Origin: Candidatus Nitrosocosmicus oleophilus
GTDB lineage: Archaea > Thermoproteota > Nitrososphaeria > Nitrososphaerales > Nitrososphaeraceae
Reading direction: 5' to 3'
DNA: 64,000 nucleotides
NCBI RefSeq assembly: GCF_000802205.1
Contig: NZ_CP012850.1
Location: forward strand, 2,046,001-2,110,000
In this document: positions 8,659 through 21,326 of the stretch, one piece after another
Layout of the letters: each line of letters starts with the position of its first letter
Numbering within the stretch: position 1 is the first letter of the stretch
The notes under the pieces: model-generated
Databases searched by the model: none
Told to the model about the DNA's origin: nothing
The model's input: only the letters and a program-made list of their open reading frames with translations
Position numbers and translations under genes: made by a program

Positions 8659-9651
8659 TCATTCAATCCATTTTTTGTTAGCTATAGTAAATCCAGATTC
8701 TATATCTTTAAAATAAGGTATATGAATATCATCCATTGCTATTTCAGGTTCAAAATCTAGAATATTCTTCCTGGGAATCAAGAAGTTCAGTGGATCGTAT
8801 TCTGATATAATGTCTTTATTTGTTTTCACCAAAATATGACATTTGGTAATATCATTCCCTTCTTCGAGGATGTTTATTTCTTGTTCAGCTTCCGAAAACA
8901 TATTGTTGGCTGTTTCTATTACATTTTTCACAATTGAAATTTTTTCAGAAGGCTGATACAAATAGAGAGAACATTTTTGTATACTATTGATATCGATTTT
9001 TTGCGTTAGTTGAGCCATTGTTTCTATAAAGGCATTTTTTATACCATTTGTAGATATATTAGAATTAACAAAATTTAATTTTTCTGGAAAACTCTTAATC
9101 AGTGATTGAACTATTATATCGACAATTGCTGTATTTGTAATCTTATAGCACTGGTCAATGGAAATGTCAGTATCATTTCTTATTATTGCATTGTTATCAA
9201 TTACTATAACACTGCTAACAAGTTTACATAAAAAAGAAAGAGATACTCCACAACGAAATAACTTTTCCTTCTCAAACCCAAAAGGGAGTATAGTCAAGCA
9301 AATTATCTCTCTATTTATCTTGTCCCTTAGCATTTGAGATAAAACTGGCAATACTGCTGATCCAAACTTGGAAGCTAAGTTTCCAACAATGATGATGGAT
9401 TGGTATTGGTTAACCTTTGATAAAATATCCTTTGATGAATCCAATAATGCTTTTCTAATATGGTCTAATGAAGGATTAATTCTGGTCGGAATAGTTATTT
9501 CAATCTTATTATCAAAATCCGAGCCTGTAGAGGAACGATTTTCCAATAAAAGATAGTCTAAATTTACTCTTTCCAATACTTCTTTTGTTATCTTTATCCC
9601 TGCATTCCCAACACCTATGATGCATGTATTCAAAGTATTAGCATTTTTCAA
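8659..9651 (-). CDS. Degenerate FtsZ/tubulin-family protein
   Basis: A 330-residue protein with the tubulin/FtsZ layout: CIIGVGNAGIKI (10-21) matches the FtsZ GxGNAG nucleotide-binding start, and ICLTILPFGFEKEKLF (117-132) followed by SSVIVIDNNAI matches the FtsZ helix/strand after the T4 loop (TLPF-FEG-R...DTLIVIPN). The glycine-rich signature GGGTGTG is replaced by GNLASKFGS (90-98), and the T7 catalytic loop lacks its NxDxxD aspartates. It probably does not hydrolyse GTP like true FtsZ. Thaumarchaea are known to carry such divergent FtsZ while dividing with Cdv proteins; cdvB lies at 55 kb. Role unknown. Confidence 0.72.
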   Translation of the reverse strand: MKNANTLNTCIIGVGNAGIKITKEVLERVNLDYLLLENRSSTGSDFDNKIEITIPTRINPSLDHIRKALLDSSKDILSKVNQYQSIIIVGNLASKFGSAVLPVLSQMLRDKINREIICLTILPFGFEKEKLFRCGVSLSFLCKLVSSVIVIDNNAIIRNDTDISIDQCYKITNTAIVDIIVQSLIKSFPEKLNFVNSNISTNGIKNAFIETMAQLTQKIDINSIQKCSLYLYQPSEKISIVKNVIETANNMFSEAEQEINILEEGNDITKCHILVKTNKDIISEYDPLNFLIPRKNILDFEPEIAMDDIHIPYFKDIESGFTIANKKWIE

Positions 9652-9712
9652 TTGTCATTAACAAACCTTAGTCGATAGATAAAAGTGTTGTGTGACCGCG
9701 TATGATTGCTAT

Positions 9713-11326
9713 CTAAACTGGAATTGCTTTTAAGACATGATTTGAATAGGCTATTACTTTGACTTTGATTTTTTTGCCCATGAAAGGATTGTTAGAATAT
9801 GAAATATTATTCTTATATGGGCCAGTTTTGATGACAATATTTTCTAGCTTTTGATCTGTATAGTTGGACAAGCCCAATGAATCTTGTATTCCTGACTGCA
9901 AGTTGGTTTGGGTCTTACTTTTCAAGTATGACTCATCATGATCATGGTCTAGAATTATTGATTTGTAATAATCATTCCTACCCTTCAGCTTTCCGTGTTC
10001 AATTTCGTTAATGAGGATCTCTCCTTCCCAATCTATCCACTTGGAATTTCTCCTCTTTGCTATTGCTTTAATTAAGTCATGCAACCTTTCCGATCGAGAT
10101 GAAATTATGTTGTCATCGACCCTTTTTAATTTCGAAGCTGCAGTTCCAGGTCTAGAGCTGAATTTCGATGAATTAACAACATCGGGATCCATAAATGTTA
10201 TAAGATCTAGGGTTTGTTCAAAATCCTCATCAGTTTCTGTTGGAAATCCAGTAATAACGTCAGTTGCAATTGTGATTTCTGGAATCTTGTCTTTCAATCT
10301 CGTGATAAGGTCTTTGGTGGTTTTAACCGTGTGTCCTCTTTTCATTTTCCTTAAGATCCTTTCGCTTCCGCTCTGAATGGGGATGTGGATAAACTTAAAA
10401 AGCTTGTTACCTTCTGAGTATATTAAGGATAAATCGTTTATAATTCTGTTCAGATACATTGGGTTCATCATGCCGAGTCTTATCTTAAACTCTTGTTCTA
10501 TTTTTTCGCAGCTCCTTAATAAATTTATTAAGTTGGTCCCAATGTCCAATCCATAGCAACCATTATCTGTCGACGTAAGCCAAATTTCTTTACTCCCGTG
10601 GTCCAGATCGTTCCTTATTTGCTTTACTATTTCACCAATCCTAAAACTCCTAAGGTCACCCTTTGCAAGCTTTGTTTGGCAAAAGGTACATTCGCTTAGA
10701 CACCCGGTTGAGATTTCAATAATACTAATTATAGGACTGATCTGGAATTTGGGTATATTTATTTTTTCAGTATTTGAAGACCTTAAATTTGTCACAGTTT
10801 GTCCACTCATTGCTGCTTGAGCCACCTCGACTACCTTATCTATAGAATTTGGTCCAATTATGCTAGCATGAGAATTGGCAGATCTTACTAAACTCTCATC
10901 GGCCGCTGGCAAGCAACCAGCTATAATTAAAGGTATTTTGGTATTAGTCAAATACTTTATCCGATGAATCATTTTATGTTCGGTTGAATTTTTTACTGAG
11001 CAAGTGACTATCAAATTAATACTAGAATTCTCTGGATTCTCGGCCAACCTGAATCCTCGCAGTCTAAGCTGTCCAGCCATCATTTCTAAATCAGCAAAGT
11101 TAGCGGAACAGCCGTACCCTTCAATCCAGAAACTTGGTTTGTGTTGATAATCATTGTTATTGGGTTTTTTGTCTATTCCATATCCCGCATTTTTTCTAAT
11201 CATTTTTTCTGGAGGCATTTCTGTCCTTTTTAAGAGTTTAATATGGTCAATTAATTGTGGTTTTAAGGAAATGGAAATTGATGCGCCATCTATTGTTCTG
11301 TTGGTAGTAATAGATCTCAATCTCAC
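9713..11326 (-). CDS. tRNA t6A37 methylthiotransferase (MtaB/CDKAL1 type)
   Basis: Radical-SAM enzyme that adds a methylthio group to t6A at position 37 of tRNA. The N-terminal domain has the three cysteines for the auxiliary 4Fe-4S cluster (C73, C109, C138), and the radical-SAM motif CLSECTFC holds C209, C213, C216; STGCLSECTFCQTKLAKGDL is typical of the archaeal/eukaryotic e-MtaB branch. A C-terminal TRAM-like region ends the protein. The frame begins with GTG at 11326, giving a 65-residue leader before WIEGYGCSANF; an ATG at residue 37 is a plausible alternative. It is monocistronic and divergent from the ABC-2 permease gene. Confidence 0.9.
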   Translation of the reverse strand: MRLRSITTNRTIDGASISISLKPQLIDHIKLLKRTEMPPEKMIRKNAGYGIDKKPNNNDYQHKPSFWIEGYGCSANFADLEMMAGQLRLRGFRLAENPENSSINLIVTCSVKNSTEHKMIHRIKYLTNTKIPLIIAGCLPAADESLVRSANSHASIIGPNSIDKVVEVAQAAMSGQTVTNLRSSNTEKINIPKFQISPIISIIEISTGCLSECTFCQTKLAKGDLRSFRIGEIVKQIRNDLDHGSKEIWLTSTDNGCYGLDIGTNLINLLRSCEKIEQEFKIRLGMMNPMYLNRIINDLSLIYSEGNKLFKFIHIPIQSGSERILRKMKRGHTVKTTKDLITRLKDKIPEITIATDVITGFPTETDEDFEQTLDLITFMDPDVVNSSKFSSRPGTAASKLKRVDDNIISSRSERLHDLIKAIAKRRNSKWIDWEGEILINEIEHGKLKGRNDYYKSIILDHDHDESYLKSKTQTNLQSGIQDSLGLSNYTDQKLENIVIKTGPYKNNISYSNNPFMGKKIKVKVIAYSNHVLKAIPV

Positions 11327-11440
11327 TCTTTAGTTGAACCGAATTGAGAAATATACCTTTTCCCTCACATCCTAACTAAAACTATCATTAGTTTTCATTT
11401 GTTAATATATATCTCTCTAAACCGAAACCGTATTTTAGTC

Positions 11441-12196
11441 ATGAATCTTCTTAATAATAGCTATGTAGTGACCAAACAAATCTTTATCATCGCATATATG
11501 ACAGGATTTCTTTGGCTAAGAAGAAATCCACTTTCACTAATATTTACGGCTATTTCCCCGTTTTCATTGTTGTTTATATTATTTGTAGTAAGTAGTGGTG
11601 AGTATGTTCAATTTGCCGTAGCTGGGAGTCTTGTTATGGCACTAGTAGGCTACGGATTGGCTTTAGGTCAGGATATTTCATTTTACAAAATTGAATATAA
11701 GATGCAAGATGTATTTGTTGCCTCTCCTGTTTCTTCATTAACATATATGCTGGGATTGGCTTTGTCACAATTACTGTACGGGCTGCCAGCACTGATGGTT
11801 TTGCTGTCACTTGCCGTATATTTTTCAGTTTCTTTAAATTTCCTCCCTTTGCTATTGTTAAATGTATTTCTGATTTGGGGGACTATGTCATCCATAGGAT
11901 TTTTTTTGTCTTCTCATATGTTACATATGCGGAATGCCACTCAGCTAATTTCTTTCGTAAATGTTGTTATTGCTATTATACCTCCAGTTTTTTATTCGAT
12001 AGAAAAACTACCTATAGATCTACAATTCATCGCATATCTAGTCCCCACCACTCATGCCTCATTGCTGCTGCAATATTCAATGGGTTTCCCGGTACCTCAA
12101 GGTTGGACCATTTCTTTAGGACTATTTGTTCAAACCGTATATTTTATTTTTTTCATATTGGTGGCAAAGAAAAAAGCTTTGTGGCGAGAAAATTAA
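11441..12196 (+). CDS. ABC-2 type transporter permease
   Basis: A 251-residue integral membrane protein with about six hydrophobic helices (for example FTAISPFSLLFILFVVSS, GYGLALGQDISFY, LFVQTVYFIFFILVA) and the ABC-2 signature region VNVVIAIIPPVFYSIEKLP before the last helices. It should form the channel half of an exporter for lipids, polysaccharides or drugs. No ATP-binding subunit is adjacent, so its partner must be encoded elsewhere. The frame extends upstream to a TTG at 11399, but the ATG at 11441 gives a more usual N-terminus. The end faces the HemL-like gene. Confidence 0.8.
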   Translation: MNLLNNSYVVTKQIFIIAYMTGFLWLRRNPLSLIFTAISPFSLLFILFVVSSGEYVQFAVAGSLVMALVGYGLALGQDISFYKIEYKMQDVFVASPVSSLTYMLGLALSQLLYGLPALMVLLSLAVYFSVSLNFLPLLLLNVFLIWGTMSSIGFFLSSHMLHMRNATQLISFVNVVIAIIPPVFYSIEKLPIDLQFIAYLVPTTHASLLLQYSMGFPVPQGWTISLGLFVQTVYFIFFILVAKKKALWREN

Positions 12197-12241
12197 GCGA
12201 AGAATTGGTGGTTAAAATTACAGAATCTTGTTTTGGCCTAT

Positions 12242-13576
12242 CTATTGTTTGTTTTGTTCAAAGATCCTTCTGGTTGATTCAACCAATTTAGTTACGTCTT
12301 TTTTATCATTTGCGTTTGAAAAAGCTCCCATCTTCCCGGGCAAGAAAAATATGTCATATTTAGCCATAAGTGCCATATTATAGTTAATTAAAAGTTTTTT
12401 GTCACCTAATGCTGCGTCAACAGCATTTTCTATCGCGTCTGTCTTTTCGTTTAGGAAATGAATCATAAATAAAGAACCAATTCCCGTAACTTGGACTCTT
12501 ATTCCAAGTTCAACAAATAGTTTTGATAATTCTCTTCTTGCGGTTTCTCCTAGACTATTGATTTTCTCATAGATTCCTGGATTTTTTCTCAGCTCTTTTA
12601 AAGTATGATAACCTGCCTTCATGGTCAATGGGTTTGCTGAAAATGTACCTCCGCCAATCGAACAATATGAAGACTTATTATTGTCAACAGTTGCGTCAGC
12701 CAATTTCATTATCTCTTTCTTTCCACAAACTGCTCCAATGGGAAGCCCTCCACCAATAATTTTCCCCAAGGTAAAAAGGTCAGGGTCTAGTTTGAATAAG
12801 TTCATTGCACCATCGAAGGCAAATCTGAAACCTGTAACTATTTCGTCTAGTATGAAGAGACTTTCGTTCCTTTTTGCGAATTCTTGTAATCCGAGTAGAT
12901 ACCCATCCTGAGGAGTAATACAACCTGCTCCACCCAAAACCGGCTCGACAATAATAGCTGCAAGGTCATCCTTAATAGACTCTAACACCTTGATGGATCT
13001 TTCTAAATCGTTAAATTGTAATGATTCAATAAAATGACCTTCGTCTTCAATTAGTCCAATACCTTCATCCCCCTCAAAGGGATAATTCACAGATTGTAGG
13101 AGATTTGTATTAAAACCATGCCATCCACCCTCTACCTTCGCAATCACTCTCTTGCCAGTCGAAGCCCGAGCTAAACGAATTGCATACATGGTCGCTTCTG
13201 ACCCAGTGCTACAGAATCTTAAATTTTCTGCTAGCGGTATGGCCTTATGAATTTCATTACCCAATTTCCAACTTGCTTTATTTGCGGTTCCATAAAGAGT
13301 ACCTTTGCCAACTTGCTTCTTTAATTTTGATGTCACTACCTCTGGGGAATGTCCTAGGATAAGAGCCCAGTGTCCATTCCAAAAATCCAAATACCTGTTT
13401 CCATCAATGTCAAACAAATATTTGCCACGTGATTTGACGGTAAAAAAAGGATAAGGTTTAAAATATCGAATATTATGATTTATTCCTCCGGGAAAAATGT
13501 CTCTGGATTTGAAATACAAATTCATGGATTCAAATGTTCGATTCTTGTACAAATCCGCATAGTCTTCATATTTCAT
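12242..13576 (-). CDS. Glutamate-1-semialdehyde aminomutase-like class III aminotransferase
   Basis: PLP enzyme of aminotransferase class III, closest in pattern to HemL: SRDIFPGGINHNIRYF near the start, the FCSTGSEATMYAIRLAR phosphate-binding segment (121-137), DEIVTGFR (244-251) and LGKIIGGGLPIGAVCG with the PLP lysine K272. True HemL makes 5-aminolevulinate for heme, but its gene usually sits with other hem genes; none are here. The protein may be a paralogue acting on another amino-acid semialdehyde. Start ATG at 13576. Length 444, slightly longer than HemL (about 425). Confidence 0.75.
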   Translation of the reverse strand: MKYEDYADLYKNRTFESMNLYFKSRDIFPGGINHNIRYFKPYPFFTVKSRGKYLFDIDGNRYLDFWNGHWALILGHSPEVVTSKLKKQVGKGTLYGTANKASWKLGNEIHKAIPLAENLRFCSTGSEATMYAIRLARASTGKRVIAKVEGGWHGFNTNLLQSVNYPFEGDEGIGLIEDEGHFIESLQFNDLERSIKVLESIKDDLAAIIVEPVLGGAGCITPQDGYLLGLQEFAKRNESLFILDEIVTGFRFAFDGAMNLFKLDPDLFTLGKIIGGGLPIGAVCGKKEIMKLADATVDNNKSSYCSIGGGTFSANPLTMKAGYHTLKELRKNPGIYEKINSLGETARRELSKLFVELGIRVQVTGIGSLFMIHFLNEKTDAIENAVDAALGDKKLLINYNMALMAKYDIFFLPGKMGAFSNANDKKDVTKLVESTRRIFEQNKQ

Positions 13577-13766
13577 ATGTAATTTATTGTCCCTTCTCAG
13601 AATCTTTTATATGTTTTTAAATTGTGTAATGAGATAAAATATTATTCAAAGTTATTCTATCTTGGTTTATTTGGGTGAGGATACATTTTACCTTCGAGTA
13701 TCCTTACCATATGCCAATTTGGTTGATCTCAAAAAAAATATATTTTTTGTTAATTTAAGAACAAGA

Positions 13767-13777
13767 TTTATATTAAT
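13767..13777 (+). promoter_or_regulatory. Candidate TATA box upstream of the rRNA locus
   Basis: TTTATATTAAT matches an archaeal TATA element and lies about 25-30 bases before the start of the GC-richer stretch near 13800. It could drive either a long-leader rRNA transcript or a separate small RNA. A weaker TATA-like GATATACAA near 14231 is the alternative for rRNA. Confidence 0.35.
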
Positions 13778-14269
13778 ACTTTTTTGACTTTAAGTAGAAC
13801 GTATTCAAGACATAAGGCGGTGTCGGTAATGAAGTTGGCTAGGGCCATAATGTGATTTACTGACCTCCAGAAGCGCTCATGACATTGTAAATTTGCAAAA
13901 TTTAACAAATAGGGAGATTCGATAAAAAAAATCAGTGCTGACCTGATAGATCGAATCTGACATGGGAAGGATCAGATAGACTAGAATCTTATATTACGAT
14001 ACTAATAAAAGTACACAATACATTTTAGTTATGATTTAGGTAAATTACTAAATCATAGTTTTCTAAAAATAAAGCTTCAAATCAGAAGCATAAAAGACGT
14101 TTTCTCAAGGTGATGCTATTTAACTTGAAGAACCATTTTCATATCTAATGAAAAGCGCTCTTACGTAAAAACAACATACAAATCTAGTTTTTCGATCGTA
14201 CTCTTTCTCTTTATTGTAATCAAATCAAATTGATATACAATAAAGAAAGAAACTCAATAAACGTCCTTT

Positions 14270-14360
14270 CAATTTTTCAATTTTTCAATTTTCCTTTCCT
14301 TTCCTTCCTTCCTTCCTTCCTTCCTTCCTTCCTTCCTTCCTTCCTTCCTTCCTTCCTTCC
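14270..14360. repeat. Microsatellites: (CAATTTTT)3 then (TTCC)15
   Basis: Three near-perfect copies of the octamer CAATTTTT (14270-14292) lead through TTCCTTTCC into fifteen perfect TTCC units (14301-14360). The following TTTCTTTCCTTTCC continues the pyrimidine tract. Long tetranucleotide tracts are rare in prokaryotes and are prone to slippage, so copy number probably varies between cells or assemblies. Confidence 0.95.
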
Positions 14361-14438
14361 TTCATTTCTTTCCTTTCCTTTTCTTTGCTATTTCTCCTAT
14401 CCTAATAAGATAGAAGAACAAGAATAGAGGAGGAGAAA

Positions 14439-14468
14439 GGAAAGGAAAGGAAAGGAAAGGAAAGGAAA
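14439..14468. repeat. Microsatellite (GGAAA)6
   Basis: Six perfect GGAAA units within a longer purine tract. It is complementary in composition to the TTTCC-rich tract about 60-75 bases upstream (14365-14384), so the two could pair as a long imperfect stem in the transcript or form non-B DNA. Confidence 0.93.
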
Positions 14469-14521
14469 AGTTAGGAAAAAAAGAAATGAAATGGACGATA
14501 AAAGTTCAACCGACGATTTAT

Positions 14522-14563
14522 AATAAAGTAAATAATAATTCTACAGCCATTATTTACTTTATT
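14522..14563 (+). other. 15-bp perfect hairpin abutting the 16S 5' end
   Basis: AATAAAGTAAATAAT (14522-14536) and its exact reverse complement (14549-14563) enclose a 12-base loop, ending two bases before the mature 16S start. A local stem here could direct pre-16S processing; in many archaea the 16S leader instead pairs with the trailer to form a bulge-helix-bulge. Confidence 0.85.
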
Positions 14564-14565
14564 TG

Positions 14566-16036
<1,471 letters not shown>

Positions 16037-16791
16037 GTTATTATATTGTAGTAGTGGTAGTGGGTTAGAAGGGGCCTAGTGCTCTTTCTAATCTGCGAGA
16101 CTTTACAATAAAATTATACTAATAAAATAAAATCCCTAAATCTATCATATTATCATAATCATCATCTTCATCTTAATACATGAATGATGTAAGATAAAAA
16201 AGAGAGGGAGTGCAATCAAATCAATCTGATCAATCAATTCCTTCATTTTTCATTCATACGGTTCGAAAAACTGACTAGTATGTTGTATTTTTGACAAATT
16301 GATACAAAGAGAAAGGTTAGAAAGAAAAACTCTCTACTAATAGACTCCGGAATGATTTTAAGCAAATACCAATCCGTCTATGCAAATTCTTGATCGGCTA
16401 TCTTCTTGTGGAAATTAAAGTAGCTTTGATAATTGATATATTAGAAAATAATCAGTCTATCTGATCATTCCAAACAAAATCAGCATATGTAGTATCGGAT
16501 GCAATTCTTTGTCTCATAAAAAAATGAGGAGTAGAAGATGAAGAATGAAGTTGATGTAGTAAACGTTGTTTACAATGATCATCATGTAAAGGAAAACTCC
16601 AATTGAAAAAAGGTATCCACAACGTGTAGTAACACATTATCACAGATTTCAAAATAGACTAAATTCGCGTAATAACAATGTGGTCATCATGAACAACAGA
16701 ATTTATTTTGATTGTTATAGTGCAATATGTGTGTTATAGTTGTAGGTAAACAGCAAATTATCTTTATACATACGAAATACCAAATACCGAC

Positions 16792-16821
16792 CAAATCAAA
16801 TCAAATCAAATCAAATCAAAT
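16792..16821. repeat. Microsatellite (CAAAT)6 in the rRNA spacer
   Basis: Six perfect pentamer units, about 170 bases before the 23S start. Confidence 0.95.
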
Positions 16822-16845
16822 TAGACTTTTCTACCACAAGTGGAA

Positions 16846-16865
16846 CTAACTAACTAACTAACTAA
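16846..16865. repeat. Microsatellite (CTAA)5 in the rRNA spacer
   Basis: Five perfect tetramer units, followed by degenerate CTAGA/CTAAT repeats to about 16900. Confidence 0.93.
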
Positions 16866-16950
16866 AAGACTAGACTAGATAACTAATCTAATAACTAGAT
16901 CCAAAGGACAAAGAAAGAAAGAAACTCCAACAAAAAATAAAAAATAGAAA

Positions 16951-16980
16951 GTAAGTAAGTAAATTTATTTATTTATTTAT
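16951..16980. repeat. Microsatellites (GTAA)3 then (ATTT)4 adjoining 23S
   Basis: Three GTAA units (16951-16962) run directly into four ATTT units (16963-16978), ending only about ten bases before the estimated 23S start, so any slippage would change the immediate pre-23S leader. Confidence 0.93.
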
Positions 16981-16987
16981 AACTACT

Positions 16988-19940
<2,953 letters not shown>

Positions 19941-19942
19941 TC

Positions 19943-19960
19943 TGTAATTAAAAAATTACA
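19943..19960 (+). terminator. Small hairpin just after 23S
   Basis: TGTAATT (19943-19949) and AATTACA (19954-19960) form a 7-bp stem with an AAAA loop, directly after the 23S terminal helix. It could mark the 3' processing or termination point. No long T-run follows, so termination is only a guess. Confidence 0.35.
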
Positions 19961-20283
19961 ACCGACAAGGAGACAATTGAATTTATACACTATAGCACGT
20001 TTATCAGGTACTATCAACAAAACTTTTAACATTTTGTTTTTGACTATATTGTGCGTAAGGAGTAGCGTCATATTTTTGAATAAATTATTTGAGGTTCTTT
20101 AGTTGTTGATACCTTTTTTCAATTGGAGTTTTCCTAATGAAATGCCTATGTGTATTCACATCATATACTGGATTTTATCATAAATTCGATAATATTTAGG
20201 AGGGTTTCTACTAGGGAGATTTTATTATTGTTAGATATGATATAAACATCTAAATATCAATCTTATACTAAATTCTCGTTATA
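19961..20283. other. Spacer after the rRNA locus
   Basis: AT-rich spacer between 23S and the DHH phosphoesterase gene. No 5S rRNA, tRNA or supported ORF is visible. Confidence 0.6.
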
Positions 20284-21273
20284 TTGAAAAGCATTTGTAT
20301 ATCCCATAAGGAAGATGTTGATGGGATAGTTTCTGCAGCGTTATTACAAAACGCCCTGAAAATTAGGAACATATTTTTGGTAGATTATCCAAATTTATTG
20401 AATTCCTTAGACTATACGATATCTCTTTGTCATAAGAATAGAAAGTTCTCAAGAGTTTTTATTTGTGATGTTGGTCTTAACAAAAAGAATCAAAACTTAT
20501 TTATAGATAAGTTGAAGATACTATTACTTAGAAATATTGAAGTTATCTATATAGATCATCATTATCTTGAGACAGAGATAAGGAGAGAGTTGGAATCGAT
20601 TGGGGTGAAATTAATTCATGATATTAATGATTGCACTTCTGTTCAAATTTATCATCTACTTAGAAGAAAATTAAGTGTTAAATTTGCATTCTACGCTGCT
20701 GCCGCGGCGTTAACAGATTATATGGAGTCAAATCCAAAGGCAAGTTTATTGGTTAGCAAATATGACCGAACGTTCTTGATGCTGGAATCATGTTTTTTAT
20801 CATATATTATATCTTCTTCTCAAAAAAACATTGAGTTTCTGAAGTTTATCTCCAGGTCTGTATCCAAAGGGAAAATGCCACATGAGATTAAAAATGGATT
20901 CAAATTGGTCAGGGAGTTTTGTGAGAAGATTAATAAAGCAATTACTATAGTAGAAGAACAATCTAAGCACTTGAATAATATTTCATACTTTGAACATAAT
21001 CTAGAATTATCTTCAAGCATGATTGTAAATTTCGTGTTGGGTATTACTGGTAAGAAAGTCGGAATAGCATTTAAATTAAAATCAAATATTAATTCTTATA
21101 TACTTTCTATCCGAGGATCTAAGGAATGCAATACTCATCTTGGAATGTTAGTAAACAATCTATCTGCAGAATTAAATGGTAGCGGCGGTGGACACGACAA
21201 GGCATGCGGAGCCGTAATACCTATGGAAAATTTCAAGAAATTTTTGGATAAGTTGGATCAAGAAATAGTCTAA
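20284..21273 (+). CDS. DHH/DHHA1 family phosphoesterase
   Basis: A 329-residue metal-dependent phosphodiesterase of the DHH superfamily (RecJ, nanoRNase and pApA phosphatases). SHKEDVDGIVSAAL at 7-20 is motif I, FICDVGLN carries a metal aspartate, IDHH is the namesake motif, and the C-terminal GSGGGHDKACGAVIP is the DHHA1 substrate-binding motif. Likely substrates are short oligonucleotides or cyclic dinucleotide products; archaeal relatives include RecJ-like exonucleases. The TTG at 20284 is the only start before motif I. The phosphatase and HtrA genes follow in the same direction with short gaps. Confidence 0.85.
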   Translation: MKSICISHKEDVDGIVSAALLQNALKIRNIFLVDYPNLLNSLDYTISLCHKNRKFSRVFICDVGLNKKNQNLFIDKLKILLLRNIEVIYIDHHYLETEIRRELESIGVKLIHDINDCTSVQIYHLLRRKLSVKFAFYAAAAALTDYMESNPKASLLVSKYDRTFLMLESCFLSYIISSSQKNIEFLKFISRSVSKGKMPHEIKNGFKLVREFCEKINKAITIVEEQSKHLNNISYFEHNLELSSSMIVNFVLGITGKKVGIAFKLKSNINSYILSIRGSKECNTHLGMLVNNLSAELNGSGGGHDKACGAVIPMENFKKFLDKLDQEIV

Positions 21274-21326
21274 GTAAATTCAAAAAACTATTTAATTAAT
21301 ATTTCATTTATAACATAGATTCTAAT

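Larger units (their letters stand above)
13577..14565 (+). other. rRNA operon upstream region / leader with hairpins
   Basis: About 990 bases precede 16S without a protein gene. Several inverted repeats are visible: AGATTCGAT/ATCGAATCT (13915-13923 with 13950-13958) enclosing ATCAG/CTGAT (13931-13935 with 13943-13947); ATCTGA/TCAGAT (13955-13960 with 13972-13977), which cannot coexist with the first; TATGATTTAG/CTAAATCATA (14030-14039 with 14048-14057); GCTTC/GAAGC (14074-14078 with 14085-14089). The GC-richer stretch at about 13815-13890 stands out from its AT-rich surroundings and may be part of a small structured RNA. Microsatellites and a hairpin abutting 16S follow. Confidence 0.5.
16037..16987 (+). 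other. 16S-23S internal transcribed spacer, long, no tRNA
   Basis: A roughly 950-base AT-rich spacer. No tRNA is visible, as is usual outside Euryarchaeota. A hairpin just after 16S pairs TATTGTA (16044-16050) with TACAATA (16104-16110) and contains GTTAGAA facing TTCTAAT. A small GTAAAC/GTTTAC stem lies at 16559-16573. Three microsatellites lie in the last 200 bases. The open frames in it have no recognisable family. Confidence 0.8.

Noticed and set aside
13830-13865. Box C/D sRNA
   Set aside because: A CTGA is present but the C box is poor and the spacing does not fit a K-turn pair.
14230-14427. ORF coding a repeated FLPS peptide
   Set aside because: It is only the translation of the TTCC microsatellite; no start signal or family.
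16452-16652. ORF in the 16S-23S spacer
   Set aside because: No family resemblance, lies in the rRNA spacer and reads through non-coding repeats.
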